Counted from the first letter of the stretch, positions 7,366 through 17,337 are shown. The stretch is 64,000 nt of DNA from Leptospira sp. WS4.C2 (GCF_040833985.1 NZ_CP162139.1:3630501-3694500), one strand, 5' to 3'. The notes: generated by a model not told the origin, from the letters alone. Numbers and translations are program-made.

Positions 7366-8797
7366 TTGCCTCCATTCTTTCGGTCAGTTTTTGAAAGATA
7401 GAATCGACAACACCTGCTGCACTCTGTAATCCTTTGATTGCAGTCATAGATTGTTCAAAGTTTTGTTTGAGGCCGTTTTTATTGGTAAAACTTCCCGCTG
7501 CTTCTGCAAAAATTTGAATCGGTACCGCCAAACTTGCGTTCCTTGCTGCATCTGTCAAATTAGAATCAAAAACAATTACTTTAGAAGCATCAATTCCTTC
7601 CGGGATAGACTCTTTCAAAACAATCACTAAATCAATCGCGCCCGACTTAATAGAACTGATGATTCCAGAAATTCCCGATTGTGTGGTGATTCCTAAATCT
7701 ACCGCTCCGTGTGTGTTAGGATGATTGTCTTTTGTGAGTAAAAAATCCACTTGTTCGGTATCTCTGTTTTGTGCTTCAGTCACTCGTGATTCCCACTGGA
7801 TGGACTTTCCACCTAACTCACGAGAGAGACTTTCAAAACCTTTTTTTAATGTTTCCAAAGTTTCATTCGATTCATGAGCCCCACCGATAACTGCAATGGA
7901 CTTAGCCGATTTCATTCGATCAACAATCTTAGAAATCACTTCCTTGGAAGTGGAAGGAGTTCCTTGATCCAGATAACTAAACAGACGATTTTCATTCATC
8001 CAATCCAAATCAAATCTTCCTTTATCACAAAGGAAAAACATACCTTGATCATAATTTTCACGTACCATATAACGATACATTTTATTGTCTCTTACGTTTG
8101 TTGTTACATTACAACCGGTAGAACAACCGTGGCAAACTGATTTATGAGATTTGTACCACCAAACACGTGACTTAAACAGAGTTTTATTATTGAGAAGTGC
8201 TCCTACAGGACAGATATCCGCCAAAGCCCCTTGGTAGTTATGGTTGATTGGTTCTGATTTTGCAAGACCAATGATGGAATGATTTCCCCGTTCAAAAAGG
8301 CCTAAGTTGGACTCACCAACCTTCTCTTCTTCAAAACGTACACAACGATAACAAACAATACAACGATTATGATTTATGATGAGATTTGTTCCAATCTCTT
8401 CTTGAGGAATATTACGTTTATCAAATTCAAACCGGGAATGACCAGTACCCGAACCAAATGCGTTGTCTTGCAAACGACATTCACCAGCTTTATCACAAAC
8501 CGGACAATCTAACGGGTGATTGGCGAGAAGGAATTCCATAGTACCAGCGCGAGCTTCTTTTACTCGATCTGATTTGGTAATGATCCCCATTCCTTCTTTT
8601 ACAGGAGTATTACAAGCTGCTTGTAAACGAGGAACACCTTCAATTTCAATGAGACACATACGGCACATACCGACAATGCTAAGTGCTGGGTGGTAACAAA
8701 AGTAAGGGATTTCGACTCCAACTTCTTTTGTGGCGTCGATGAGGTTTTTCTTTTCGTCGACTTCGTATTCGACTCCGTCTATCTTTATCTTAACCAA
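7349..8797 (-). CDS. nuoG: NADH-quinone oxidoreductase subunit G (short form)
   Basis: 482 residues from a TTG start that has AGGGGG about 8 nt upstream. The N-terminal 2Fe-2S domain has Cys34, 45, 48 and 62. [14 protein letters not shown] supplies His94, Cys98, Cys101 and Cys107 (cluster N5). Cys146/149/152 with Cys196 form N4, and CHGCSTGC (222-229) with Cys257 fits the N7 cluster found in only some bacteria. The molybdopterin-oxidoreductase-like C-terminus is much shorter than in E. coli NuoG (about 900 residues). It oxidises no substrate itself; it relays electrons. Its 3' end overlaps nuoI. Confidence 0.92.
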   Translation of the reverse strand: MVKIKIDGVEYEVDEKKNLIDATKEVGVEIPYFCYHPALSIVGMCRMCLIEIEGVPRLQAACNTPVKEGMGIITKSDRVKEARAGTMEFLLANHPLDCPVCDKAGECRLQDNAFGSGTGHSRFEFDKRNIPQEEIGTNLIINHNRCIVCYRCVRFEEEKVGESNLGLFERGNHSIIGLAKSEPINHNYQGALADICPVGALLNNKTLFKSRVWWYKSHKSVCHGCSTGCNVTTNVRDNKMYRYMVRENYDQGMFFLCDKGRFDLDWMNENRLFSYLDQGTPSTSKEVISKIVDRMKSAKSIAVIGGAHESNETLETLKKGFESLSRELGGKSIQWESRVTEAQNRDTEQVDFLLTKDNHPNTHGAVDLGITTQSGISGIISSIKSGAIDLVIVLKESIPEGIDASKVIVFDSNLTDAARNASLAVPIQIFAEAAGSFTNKNGLKQNFEQSMTAIKGLQSAAGVVDSIFQKLTERMEASVGNR

Positions 8798-8850
8798 AGA
8801 ACAGGCCCCCTACGTTTGATTAGACCTTATCATTGGTTTTTGTCAAACCT

Positions 8851-9591
8851 TCATTTTGAAATTATATTTACCTCGGAAAGATAGCTAAAGGGTTGCAAAT
8901 CCACTACATTGTCATTGAAGAACTCAGACTCTAAGAATAAGGAACTGGCTCGGATATTGGTCTGCTTGAGAATTTTTGCGATGAGATCATCCAAGATTTG
9001 TAAGGCCCGGCTTTCAAAAAAGAAGATCTTATCGAGATTGATTCTCAAATTGGTGAAGGATCCTCGCCCTCCTAAGCTGAGCGTAAACCGATCGTAGATC
9101 TCTTCGAGAGCTTTTTTACCCGGACAACCCTGAATCTCCAAAAGCATTTGTGAAATCGATAATTCAGTTACATTGATTACGAGTGGATATTGTTTTTTAT
9201 CGAAGATGTTCTCTGGTTTTAATTGCAAAACTTGTGCAATTTTTTCCAAAAGAGCTTGGTTGGCAATGGGTTTGAGAAGGTAAGCAGTCACATGACTGAG
9301 AGCGGCTCGCCTTACTTGGTCCTTTTCGCCCACAGCGGTTAACATGATGACAGGAGTCATCTTTAACATATCCTTCCCTTTTTCCAGGAATCCGATCCCA
9401 TCCAAATACGGCATATTCACATCACTAATGATCAAATCATAACTATTGTTTTTGATTTTAGAAAGCCCTGACATTCCATCCACCACATGTGTGACATCAA
9501 AGTTATACCTTTCTAAAGTATGTAACAATAGTTTGGCACTACTTTCATCATCTTCAAGGAGAAGGACTTTATAAACTTTGGGCCGATTCAT
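8851..9591 (-). CDS. Response regulator with receiver domain and uncharacterised C-terminal domain
   Basis: From the ATG at 9591, 246 residues. An AAGGAA lies upstream, and the longer frame upstream is only the antisense-free tail of aroC, so this start fits best. The receiver domain (residues 8-120) has Glu13-Asp14-Asp15, phospho-acceptor Asp57 (LIISDVNMP), Thr85 and Lys107 followed by Pro. The C-terminal 120 residues are not a DNA-binding domain I recognise; alternating beta strands and helices could be STAS-like. It begins 17 bp after aroC, so it is probably in the same transcript. No histidine kinase is nearby. Confidence 0.85.
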   Translation of the reverse strand: MNRPKVYKVLLLEDDESSAKLLLHTLERYNFDVTHVVDGMSGLSKIKNNSYDLIISDVNMPYLDGIGFLEKGKDMLKMTPVIMLTAVGEKDQVRRAALSHVTAYLLKPIANQALLEKIAQVLQLKPENIFDKKQYPLVINVTELSISQMLLEIQGCPGKKALEEIYDRFTLSLGGRGSFTNLRINLDKIFFFESRALQILDDLIAKILKQTNIRASSLFLESEFFNDNVVDLQPFSYLSEVNIISK

Positions 9592-9608
9592 GTGTGTTAA
9601 GGATTCCT

Positions 9609-10745
9609 TTATTGTTCCGGGATAGAATCTAAATTTGCATATTTCATAAACCATTTTGGTTGTAATGCTCTTTGGTAAAGATAAGCATCCACGAGCACAA
9701 GATTTACCACTGCTTCCACAATCGGAACAGCTCTTGGTAACACACAAGGATCATGACGACCCTTTGCTTTCAAAATGGTTTCTTCATTTTTATCGTTAAT
9801 GGTTTTTTGTTCTTTTTTAATGGTGGAAGTTGGCTTAAAAGCAGCACGTAAAATCAAATCCATTCCATTCGAAATCCCACCTTGGATCCCACCAGAATTA
9901 TTGGTTCTAGTTTTTACTTTTCCAGTGCCTTCTTCAATATAAAACTCATCATTGTGAACACTTCCTGTTTGGCGAGTACCTGAAAATCCAGAACCCACTT
10001 CAAATCCCTTACACGCAGAAATAGAAAGAATCGCTTTTGCTAAATCCGCATCTAACTTATCGTAGACGGGATCTCCTAGACCTGGCGGTAGATTTCGAAC
10101 CGCAATTTTTACCACTCCACCCACTGAATCTCCTTCATCCCGAAGTTTGCGAATGAGAGTTTCCATTTCGTCGTTAGTCGATTGTTTTGGACATCTAGTA
10201 GGAAATCTATCCACTATATCTCGTGAAATGGGATATTCCAATTCACTAATATGAGAATCAATGGGTCCAATGGCATCTACCCAACCGACAGTGGAGATAC
10301 CTAACTCGCGTTCTAAGATGACCCGAGCAAGACCCGCAGCTGCCACTCGTCCAATGGTCTCTCGAACCGAAGACCTACCTCCACCCACATGAGCACGGTG
10401 TCCGTATTTTTCTGAATAAGTATAATCTGCATGAGAAGGGCGAAAGACATGAGCCATTTCATCATAGTCACTCCCAATGGTGTTTTGGTTGTTCACTTTC
10501 ATCAAAATGGGACTACCAGTAGTTTTTCCTTCAAACACTCCTGATTCCACAACCATCCGATCCTTTTCATCACGAGGCGTGGTAAGATCATTTTGTCCTG
10601 GTCTGCGTCGTGTTAGATCTTTTTGGATTTCTTCTTCTGGAAAAGGAAGGCCCGCAGGAACCCCATCCACAACAACACCAACGGAAGTTCCGTGGGACTC
10701 ACCGAACGTCGATACTCTGAAAATTTTTCCCCAACTGGAAGGCAT
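9609..10745 (-). CDS. aroC: Chorismate synthase
   Basis: From the ATG at 10745, 378 residues. It converts 5-enolpyruvylshikimate-3-phosphate to chorismate with reduced FMN, the last shikimate step. Signatures are the N-terminal [32 protein letters not shown], and [15 protein letters not shown] near the C-terminus. A longer frame to 10841 exists, but the added residues are not conserved in type and the family begins with this Met. It is divergent from the TonB-like gene with about 59 bp between starts. Another shikimate gene, aroD, lies 2 kb away on the other strand. Confidence 0.95.
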   Translation of the reverse strand: MPSSWGKIFRVSTFGESHGTSVGVVVDGVPAGLPFPEEEIQKDLTRRRPGQNDLTTPRDEKDRMVVESGVFEGKTTGSPILMKVNNQNTIGSDYDEMAHVFRPSHADYTYSEKYGHRAHVGGGRSSVRETIGRVAAAGLARVILERELGISTVGWVDAIGPIDSHISELEYPISRDIVDRFPTRCPKQSTNDEMETLIRKLRDEGDSVGGVVKIAVRNLPPGLGDPVYDKLDADLAKAILSISACKGFEVGSGFSGTRQTGSVHNDEFYIEEGTGKVKTRTNNSGGIQGGISNGMDLILRAAFKPTSTIKKEQKTINDKNEETILKAKGRHDPCVLPRAVPIVEAVVNLVLVDAYLYQRALQPKWFMKYANLDSIPEQ

Positions 10746-10804
10746 ATACGGACAATGAAAATGGAGATTGCATTCTCTCCAATAAAGTTTTTCATGAACT
10801 TGGA

Positions 10805-11302
10805 ATGCACATTCTCTTTGAAGGTCCGAAATATAAGGCACTTGCCATTACGTTTGGATCTCATTTTTTATTACTATCTGCTCTAATTGGCTATAACTTC
10901 CAAGGGGACATAGATTCGACATTTTTGAAATGGAAGGAGGGTGGGACTGCATCGACTGTACGTTTGCAATTTTCTTCTGGAATCGGAAAATCTGCTGAGC
11001 CGTCCGCCCCAAATTCTGCTCACGATGACGGAACCAAAACCGTGGAAGACGAAATCTCAGAATTCCAAAACTGTTTGAGTTACCCTGCGCTGGCATTGGA
11101 ACAAAAATTAGAGGATGTTTGTGTTTATAAACTGACTGTCAAAGAAGATGGTACTCTAGAAAAAATTGCAGTGGTCACTGAGTGCAGGTATGCCGTCTTT
11201 GATTTACAAGTGCGTCGGCAGCTAGCCGATTGGCAGTTCCAATATTCCAAAGGTAAAGAATTTGTTCTACCCATTAGGTTCCGTTTAGATGTCCGAGACT
11301 AA
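10805..11302 (+). CDS. TonB-like energy-transducing protein (short)
   Basis: 165 residues. One N-terminal membrane segment (about 13-32, [18 protein letters not shown]) is followed by a short periplasmic linker and a C-terminal region whose pattern ([17 protein letters not shown]...ADWQF...VLPIRFRLD) resembles the TonB C-terminal domain. It lacks the long Pro/Lys-rich spacer of classical TonB, so reach across the periplasm would be limited. It would couple the proton motive force to outer membrane receptors if it is a true TonB. The end overlaps the NusG-like gene by 14 bp. Confidence 0.65.
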   Translation: MHILFEGPKYKALAITFGSHFLLLSALIGYNFQGDIDSTFLKWKEGGTASTVRLQFSSGIGKSAEPSAPNSAHDDGTKTVEDEISEFQNCLSYPALALEQKLEDVCVYKLTVKEDGTLEKIAVVTECRYAVFDLQVRRQLADWQFQYSKGKEFVLPIRFRLDVRD

Positions 11303-11828
11303 CCCCCCGATTGAAGAAAGTGCTTGGTACATCGTTTATACCAAACCCAGGGCCGAAAAAAAACTCAGCCAACTACTTACCAAATATACTTTGGAAAACT
11401 ATGTTCCCATTCGCAAAGAAAGAAAAAAATGGACCGACAGATTTAAATGGATCCATGTTCCCATCCTTCCCTCTTATATTTTTGTAAGAATTGTCTTTTG
11501 GCGGGATAAAAATAAAGTCCTACAATTACCGGGTTCCCACCATTTTGTATTTCACAAAGGCCAACCAGCAACTGTGACCCAAGATGATTTGGATCTACTA
11601 GAAGAAGGCCTCCAAAAGTATGCGGACAGTTTAAAAGTAAGTCCCGAATCTGTTTTGGAAAAAGGAAAAAAGGTTCGCATTATCAGCGGATCCTTTTCCG
11701 GCAAAATTATGGAAATTTTGAAAGTTAAAAACAAAACCTTAGTTGTTCTAAGGATTCCAGGAATTGACACTGCGATTACCCATGAAATCAAAGTGGATGA
11801 TTTAGCTTGGGAGGAATTAATTGTATGA
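11289..11828 (+). CDS. NusG paralogue (UpxY/RfaH/LoaP-type antiterminator)
   Basis: 179 residues. The NGN domain is AWYIVYTKPRAEKKLSQLL...VPILPSYIFVRI (about 12-110). A C-terminal KOW motif (about 130-165, LEKGKKVRIISGSFSGKIMEI) is typical. The length and the KPRAEKK signature fit specialised NusG paralogues that bind RNA polymerase at particular operons, often polysaccharide ones, rather than housekeeping NusG, which sits next to rpl genes. It is packed between the TonB-like gene and kdsD with overlaps at both ends. The target operon is not evident in this window. Confidence 0.82.
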   Translation: MSETNPPIEESAWYIVYTKPRAEKKLSQLLTKYTLENYVPIRKERKKWTDRFKWIHVPILPSYIFVRIVFWRDKNKVLQLPGSHHFVFHKGQPATVTQDDLDLLEEGLQKYADSLKVSPESVLEKGKKVRIISGSFSGKIMEILKVKNKTLVVLRIPGIDTAITHEIKVDDLAWEELIV

Positions 11829-12799
11829 AAGAAAAAGATACGCTATCTATAGTAAAACAAGCATTAGATGATGAAATTTCATCCCTTGTTCATTTCCGTG
11901 ACCAACTCGATCCATCAGTTAAAGATTGTATCGATTTGATTTTAAAATCGAATGGCAAAGTCATAGTAACGGGTGTGGGCAAGTCCGGAGACATTGCCAA
12001 AAAAATTTCGCATACACTTTCTTCCACGGGAACCTCAGCTTATTTTTTACATCCAACGGACGCATCCCATGGCGATTCAGGGATTGTAGGACCAGATGAT
12101 GTAGTCCTTGCCATCGGTAAAAGTGGCGAATCCGAAGAGCTAAATTACATATTACCCACACTCAGAAAAATTGGAGCAAAAATTGTAGGAATCACTGCAA
12201 ACGCCAAATCCAAGTTAGCATCCCTTTCTGATATTGTTATCATCACTCCCGTATTAAAAGAAGCTTGCCCTTTAGATTTAGCCCCTACCTCGAGTACAAC
12301 CATTGCCTTAGTACTCGGGGATGCAATCGCTGTGGCACTGATGGAATTAAAAAACTTTCAGGCGAACGATTTTGCCTTATATCATCCCGCAGGCCGACTG
12401 GGAAAACGTCTTTCTTTGTACCTATCCGACGTTATGCGAAAAGGGGAAAGAAACGCTTCGATTGCTGTGGATGCTAATCTGGAAACTATCTTAAAAGAAA
12501 TTACGGAAAAAGGAATTGGTGCTACGGGTGTAGTGGATTCAAAATCTAAACTCATTGGTCTCATCACTGATTACGATATTCGTAAATATCTAACAAAAAA
12601 TACTCTTTTACCCACTGTGACTGCAAAAGATATGATGAATGCAAATCCAAGTAGTTTCCGACCAGAGGAAAAAGCCTATGATGTTTTAATCAAAATGGAA
12701 AGTCGGGAACGTCCTATTTCTGTTGCACCGGTTGTGGATGAAACAGGTCAGTTTGTAGGAATGATTTCCCTTCACGATTTATTACAAAAAGGACTATAA
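11825..12799 (+). CDS. kdsD: Arabinose-5-phosphate isomerase (KpsF/GutQ/KdsD family)
   Basis: 324 residues from the ATG at 11825, which overlaps the stop of the NusG paralogue (ATGA) and has GGAGG upstream. It interconverts ribulose-5-phosphate and arabinose-5-phosphate, the first committed step to Kdo for lipopolysaccharide. The SIS domain (about 30-170) contains VTGVGKSGDIAKKISHTLSSTG and the family sequence LAPTSSTT with its Ser/Thr cluster. A pair of CBS domains follows (about 200-324). The pairing with a NusG-type antiterminator suggests a cell-envelope polysaccharide theme. Confidence 0.9.
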   Translation: MKEKDTLSIVKQALDDEISSLVHFRDQLDPSVKDCIDLILKSNGKVIVTGVGKSGDIAKKISHTLSSTGTSAYFLHPTDASHGDSGIVGPDDVVLAIGKSGESEELNYILPTLRKIGAKIVGITANAKSKLASLSDIVIITPVLKEACPLDLAPTSSTTIALVLGDAIAVALMELKNFQANDFALYHPAGRLGKRLSLYLSDVMRKGERNASIAVDANLETILKEITEKGIGATGVVDSKSKLIGLITDYDIRKYLTKNTLLPTVTAKDMMNANPSSFRPEEKAYDVLIKMESRERPISVAPVVDETGQFVGMISLHDLLQKGL

Positions 12800-12804
12800 A
12801 CATT

Positions 12805-13521
12805 ATGCCTGAATCTTATAAAATCATAGCTACTGTTGGCGAAGATGATCTCCGCCATCTACAAAAAAAGGATGTTAAAGAAATCGATGTGATCGAAGTC
12901 CGATTGGATCTTTTTTCTAGAAACTACATCCAAAAAGAAATGAAAAAAAAGCTCAAAGCTTTAGGTCTTCCTGTGCTTTTCACCTACCGCAGGGCAGAAG
13001 ATAGCAGTGTTCGTTCCTATGTGAAACTTTTCCATGAAGATGTGGAAGGTATTTTAAAAGATTTTAACGATAATGCGAATTATTTAGATATCGAATTGAA
13101 TCGCGAAGATACTATCTTTCGTAATTATGAAACTCTCAACTATCGAATTATCTATTCCTATCATTCGTTTAAAAAATCCATCCTTGCAAATGAAATGATG
13201 AATTACATTAATAAGGCAAAACCTGTAAAAAAGAAAAACCCTATCTTTAAATTTGCAATCACACCGGAAGACATTGAAGAAACAGCAGATTTTTTAAATG
13301 ATATTAAACTTTTATCAAAATCCAATACAATGATCGGAATCTCTATGGGAGAACTGGGAATTATCTCTCGAGTTTTTGGAGACAAATTTCATTCCTCTTT
13401 CACCTACATGACATTAGGCAATCCAAAAGCTCCTGGCCAAATTTCTGTAGATACCTTTAAAAAACTAAGAGCCGATTTGTTTAAAAGTCCAAGTTCTGGA
13501 AAGGATTCTAAAGAAGATTAG
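12805..13521 (+). CDS. aroD: 3-dehydroquinate dehydratase, type I
   Basis: 238 residues, the usual size of a type I enzyme, which removes water from 3-dehydroquinate through a Schiff-base lysine. EVRLD (residues 31-35) is the substrate-binding Glu-x-Arg motif, YSYHSF carries the catalytic His, FKFAITPED the Schiff-base Lys, and the end has SSFTYMTLGNPKAPGQIS. It starts 5 bp after kdsD and is probably part of the same transcript. With aroC it places two shikimate steps within 4 kb, on opposite strands. Confidence 0.9.
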   Translation: MPESYKIIATVGEDDLRHLQKKDVKEIDVIEVRLDLFSRNYIQKEMKKKLKALGLPVLFTYRRAEDSSVRSYVKLFHEDVEGILKDFNDNANYLDIELNREDTIFRNYETLNYRIIYSYHSFKKSILANEMMNYINKAKPVKKKNPIFKFAITPEDIEETADFLNDIKLLSKSNTMIGISMGELGIISRVFGDKFHSSFTYMTLGNPKAPGQISVDTFKKLRADLFKSPSSGKDSKED

Positions 13522-13568
13522 AATGTATGCTGTCCATGTAGCAGTGGTTGCTAACCCGAGGTTTTAGT

Positions 13569-15152
13569 TTACGGTTGTGACTGGGCACTCACAGTGCCCG
13601 CTTTTGTTTTAATAAATTCGCGAAAACTTACATCTTTCCAAACATCTTTAAAATCTTTCTCTAAAGACTCAGAAGTCCAATAATCAGGTTTTAAATCAGC
13701 AGCTAACTTAAATTGTTCTTTGGTTTTGGAAAGATCCCCTTTTTTAGAGTAACATCGAGCAAGCAGATAGTATCCAGAAGAAGAACCAGAAACTTTTTGT
13801 AGAATAGAAATGGCCGCATCTACCTTGCCTGAATAAAAATAATTCCGGCCACGATAGAACAAAAACTCCCTTGATTCTAAATTTGCAGGAACTTTTTCCA
13901 AAAGAGAAAAATAAGTCTCTGCTTTGTCGAAAGCATTGGTTTCCGTAAAACGTCTTGCGAGTTTAATGAATCCCACTTGGTATTTTTCTGGGGTTTGGGT
14001 TAAGTCAGGATATTTTGAATCAATAAATTCTGAATACTTAGCAAAACTATTATCGAATTTTTTTGTTCTTTTGCCTGCCTCAAACATACAGACAAAACGA
14101 AATATATGAGATTCTATTTGTTCTGGATTCAGAGAAAGGGCTTTGTCTGCCGAAGATATACAATTCTCCCAATCGGATTTTTGTTCATACAATCTTGCTA
14201 AAGCCAAAAGTGGAGGGTCTTTTTGTAATTGTTTGTATGCTTGTTGGAAAGAGATTTCTGCTTTATCTAATTCAGCTAACTTCTGGAAGGCGATCCCTTC
14301 GTTCAGATATACATAATACAAAAAAACATTTGTGTCTTTTGAAAATGGATTTTTTTTGGCACGTTCAAAGGACTCAATTGCCGACTTAGGATCATCTTGT
14401 CTTAATTTAACAATCCCAAGTTTGTAGTGGTATCTAGAGCGAGATGGATTTTTTTCGATCAGGTTCTTTAGATTGGTTTCCGCTAGGTCATATTTTTTTT
14501 CTTCAAATAAAGCCAGAACATAATCCCAACGAACATCTTCCAAATTTGGTTGGCCTACCAAAACTTGTTCATAATACTCGCTTGGTTTTGTACCTTCGGA
14601 GTTATCGGAAACTTCTTCTACTTTTTTAGAGGTATCTTTTTTTGAATCCGATTGTTTTGGTTCCGCAGGTTTGGATTCTACTCTCACTGTATGAGTATAA
14701 TTTTGAGTAGAAGAAGGATTCCCTTTATTTCCCACAGCGCGGTTGTATATCTTTTGTACTTCTTCATTTTTTGGATCATATTTCAGATAACGAGCCGCAT
14801 AAGTAGCCGATGAATTCCAATCTTGGTGATAGTTAAAAAAAAGTGCGAGTTTTAGAAGGACTGTTTTTCTTTGGTCTTTGTCCAAATCCAAATCGGCAGC
14901 TCTTCTAAAGTTTTGAATGGATTTAGGATAATCTTTTTTATATTCATAGATATATCCCAAATACATATACGCTTCACCGTCTTGCGGGTGTGAGTCGGCA
15001 TGTTTTGTAAATTTTTTAATCGCTTCGCCGTAAGCTTTTTTTGAAAAAGCTTTTTTGCCTTCCTTCATCGCATCACTGTCAATGGCGAAGACTGTAGTGT
15101 GAAGGATTACAATGATAAAAACTAAGGAAAGATATTTCCGCACGGATTCCAA
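13569..15152 (-). CDS. Secreted TPR-repeat protein
   Basis: 527 residues. An N-terminal signal peptide (KYLSLVFIIVILHTTVFA, cut near residue 24) is followed by about ten tetratricopeptide repeats, for example GEAYMYLGYIYEYKKDYPKSIQNFRRAADLD. A Ser/Lys/Glu-rich low-complexity linker lies around residues 145-195, between two repeat blocks. TPR arrays scaffold protein complexes; the partner is unknown. It converges with aroD across a 47-bp gap. A periplasmic location is inferred. Confidence 0.8.
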   Translation of the reverse strand: MESVRKYLSLVFIIVILHTTVFAIDSDAMKEGKKAFSKKAYGEAIKKFTKHADSHPQDGEAYMYLGYIYEYKKDYPKSIQNFRRAADLDLDKDQRKTVLLKLALFFNYHQDWNSSATYAARYLKYDPKNEEVQKIYNRAVGNKGNPSSTQNYTHTVRVESKPAEPKQSDSKKDTSKKVEEVSDNSEGTKPSEYYEQVLVGQPNLEDVRWDYVLALFEEKKYDLAETNLKNLIEKNPSRSRYHYKLGIVKLRQDDPKSAIESFERAKKNPFSKDTNVFLYYVYLNEGIAFQKLAELDKAEISFQQAYKQLQKDPPLLALARLYEQKSDWENCISSADKALSLNPEQIESHIFRFVCMFEAGKRTKKFDNSFAKYSEFIDSKYPDLTQTPEKYQVGFIKLARRFTETNAFDKAETYFSLLEKVPANLESREFLFYRGRNYFYSGKVDAAISILQKVSGSSSGYYLLARCYSKKGDLSKTKEQFKLAADLKPDYWTSESLEKDFKDVWKDVSFREFIKTKAGTVSAQSQP

Positions 15153-15196
15153 ACTAGTTGGAACCCATGGGAATGAAAGGGATTTTTGGAAAAAAG

Positions 15197-16804
15197 TTAG
15201 ATCTTCGTTCTTTCTTCTTTTTGTGCGGCCAAATTTCGCGATGCTCTGAGAACGATACTCATTGTCGTTATTTGTGGGTTCACCGAAAGTCCTGTAGGGT
15301 AAACAGAGGCATCCATGACAAATATGTTTTTATGACCATAAATTTCCAAATTTAAATCAACAGCGCCCTTTTCTGGATCGTTTGCTGACTGAATGGACCC
15401 ATGAGGATGCGCAGAACCAACAGTTAGGTCACCCGGTCTCGTACTTTCTTTCAAAATCCAATCAAAGTTATCGTTTCCTGTGACTTTGTAAGGCTCTGTG
15501 AATCTGGTGAAAGGAAAAATGAGTTCCTTCGCACCAGCTGCCACTGTCACTTCTGCAAGGGCCTTTAATCCTTTTAGCATATTCAGACCATCTGTAGGTG
15601 TTAGTTCAAAGTAGACCTTTCTTCGTCCCAAACTGTATTTTACACTCGCATTGGCCTCTCCATCGGCACCATCACGCACAAGAACAATCCCTGCATTGTA
15701 TTTAGTGTAGTCCTTCATGACATCAAACTGTTGTTTGCCGTAAAAAGGAACAAGAGATGAGGCAAGAGTTGGTCTGTAAGGGGCCGCTTCCAACCAGAAA
15801 CCGTAACCAGTCCCATTTTGATTGTGCCCATCTTTGATCACGATAGACTGCGGTGGGCCATGGAACATTTTGATTTCTGAATCAAACTTACCAAAGATAG
15901 TGGATGTTGGATGGACTTTTAAATTTCTACCTACCCATCCATTCCCAATCCCACTCCTTTGTAAAAGAGCAGGACCTTCGATGGCACCGGCACTCACAAT
16001 CACGACCGGCGCTTTGATTTCCATAATTTCGATCACTTGCGAAGGTGCCGTTTCATAAGCATCGGGTGTAAACTCGGCAATAACAGTTTTGATTTTTCCT
16101 TCTTTGATTTTTGCGGCACGCATATTGGAAACTACGATGGCACCGGCTTCAATCGCATCGGGAATCCAAGTTAAAAACGCCGATTGTTTGGCATTGATAG
16201 GACAACCAAGTCCACACCGACCAAGTCCAATACAACCTCGGTTGTTGTTTCGAAGCACTTGTGGAGTGAGACCAATTTTTTTCCCACCGACTCGAAGGAC
16301 ATTGTTGTTGGCATTAACTAAATTATCTGGAACTTCATGGACACCCAACCTTTCATGAACTTCGGAAACAAAGGAATCCATTTCTTCTCTTGAATATCCT
16401 TGCCAGCCAAATCGTTCACTCCATTCCGTTGTTACGTAGTCTGGAGGATATAAAGATGTTTGCCAGTTGACAGTTGTGGAACCACCGATTGACTTCCCTT
16501 GCAAAATCGATAATGTTTGTTCTTCCGTGACGATAAACCCTGCATCGCGATAGAGTCTTGCTTGCGAGATGAATTCATCAGAATTGAATTGTGCAGGAGT
16601 GAAGTAACTGCCTTCTTCGATGAGGACCACCTTCCAACCGTTACGTGCGAGTTCGCTTGCTGCGACGGCACCACCTGCACCAGAGCCAATGACAACAACA
16701 TCGGCACTCAGTTCCCATTTTCCGTTTTGGATTTGATTCTCTTTGATAATGTCTGAATGTTTTTTTGGAGTGATAATTTTTTCGTTAAAAATAGGAATTC
16801 CCAT
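15197..16804 (-). CDS. GMC-family FAD-dependent oxidoreductase
   Basis: 535 residues from the ATG at 16804, with AAGGCGGG upstream; a longer TTG frame to 16834 would overlap the upstream gene. The FAD-binding Rossmann motif is VVVIGSGAGGAVAASELARNG (about 36-56), with an acidic residue at the end of the second strand (LIEEGS). The C-terminal His/Asn region, GSAHPHGS and VYPTGLSVNPQITTMSIVLR, is typical of GMC enzymes, which oxidise alcohols or sugars. A Cys-rich segment (CIGLGRCGLGCPINAKQS) matches bacterial cholesterol/long-chain-alcohol oxidase-like members. The Tat-type small subunit is directly upstream. Confidence 0.85.
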   Translation of the reverse strand: MGIPIFNEKIITPKKHSDIIKENQIQNGKWELSADVVVIGSGAGGAVAASELARNGWKVVLIEEGSYFTPAQFNSDEFISQARLYRDAGFIVTEEQTLSILQGKSIGGSTTVNWQTSLYPPDYVTTEWSERFGWQGYSREEMDSFVSEVHERLGVHEVPDNLVNANNNVLRVGGKKIGLTPQVLRNNNRGCIGLGRCGLGCPINAKQSAFLTWIPDAIEAGAIVVSNMRAAKIKEGKIKTVIAEFTPDAYETAPSQVIEIMEIKAPVVIVSAGAIEGPALLQRSGIGNGWVGRNLKVHPTSTIFGKFDSEIKMFHGPPQSIVIKDGHNQNGTGYGFWLEAAPYRPTLASSLVPFYGKQQFDVMKDYTKYNAGIVLVRDGADGEANASVKYSLGRRKVYFELTPTDGLNMLKGLKALAEVTVAAGAKELIFPFTRFTEPYKVTGNDNFDWILKESTRPGDLTVGSAHPHGSIQSANDPEKGAVDLNLEIYGHKNIFVMDASVYPTGLSVNPQITTMSIVLRASRNLAAQKEERTKI

Positions 16805-16814
16805 ATAGCCCGCC

Positions 16815-17321
16815 TTAATGGATATAACCGACAAATTTTTGGTAATCTTTGTCGGAACTTAAAAGGAAAAATGAAATTTGCCTGAGGATGGCGTAAACAC
16901 CACGTTTGAGGCCGAGAGAAGAATGTTTCCATTCTTGTAATCGTTTGATCCGTTCTTCCACGGGAAGTTTTACAATCGGAGTGAAAGAAAAATCAAGAGC
17001 CATGGCCGCTAAAATTGAGGAAGGAACGCTAGCTAACAGTTGTATAACGCTTTCTGTTTCGATAGGATACGGATGTCCATATACATACTGATCCAATGCC
17101 AGTCCTAAATCAAAATTCGGAATGGGGTTGTCTTGGAGGAAGACTTCTTGCAAGCTACGAAAACTGTGATATTGTTCTGGTGAAATTCCCCTGAGTGTGG
17201 GAGTGGTAAGTCCAGGACCACAATTCACTCCTTGAATTGAAACTGCAGTTAGGGCAAAACATTTGAGAGAAAACTTTAAGAAACGATTTCGCGATAGAGT
17301 AAAGGGTGTATACGGCTCCAA
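16815..17321 (-). CDS. Tat-type lipoprotein partner of the GMC oxidoreductase (gluconate 2-dehydrogenase subunit 3-like)
   Basis: 168 residues from a TTG at 17321. The N-terminus SRNRFLKFSLKCFALTAVSIQGVNC reads as a twin-arginine-like signal with an Arg-Asn-Arg spacing, ending in a Cys that could be a lipobox. The remaining 140 residues are helical. Small proteins of this size with a Tat signal, coded directly before a GMC enzyme, are typical gluconate 2-dehydrogenase subunit 3 proteins, which carry the signal-less flavoprotein through Tat. The gap to the GMC start is 10 bp. Family assignment is inferred from context and layout. Confidence 0.6.
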   Translation of the reverse strand: MEPYTPFTLSRNRFLKFSLKCFALTAVSIQGVNCGPGLTTPTLRGISPEQYHSFRSLQEVFLQDNPIPNFDLGLALDQYVYGHPYPIETESVIQLLASVPSSILAAMALDFSFTPIVKLPVEERIKRLQEWKHSSLGLKRGVYAILRQISFFLLSSDKDYQKFVGYIH

Positions 17322-17337
17322 GTCTCTTTTCCTTGTT

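Noticed and set aside
7009..7401. 130-residue plus-strand frame opposite nuoI
   Set aside because: Mirrors a strongly conserved iron-sulphur subunit; accidental.
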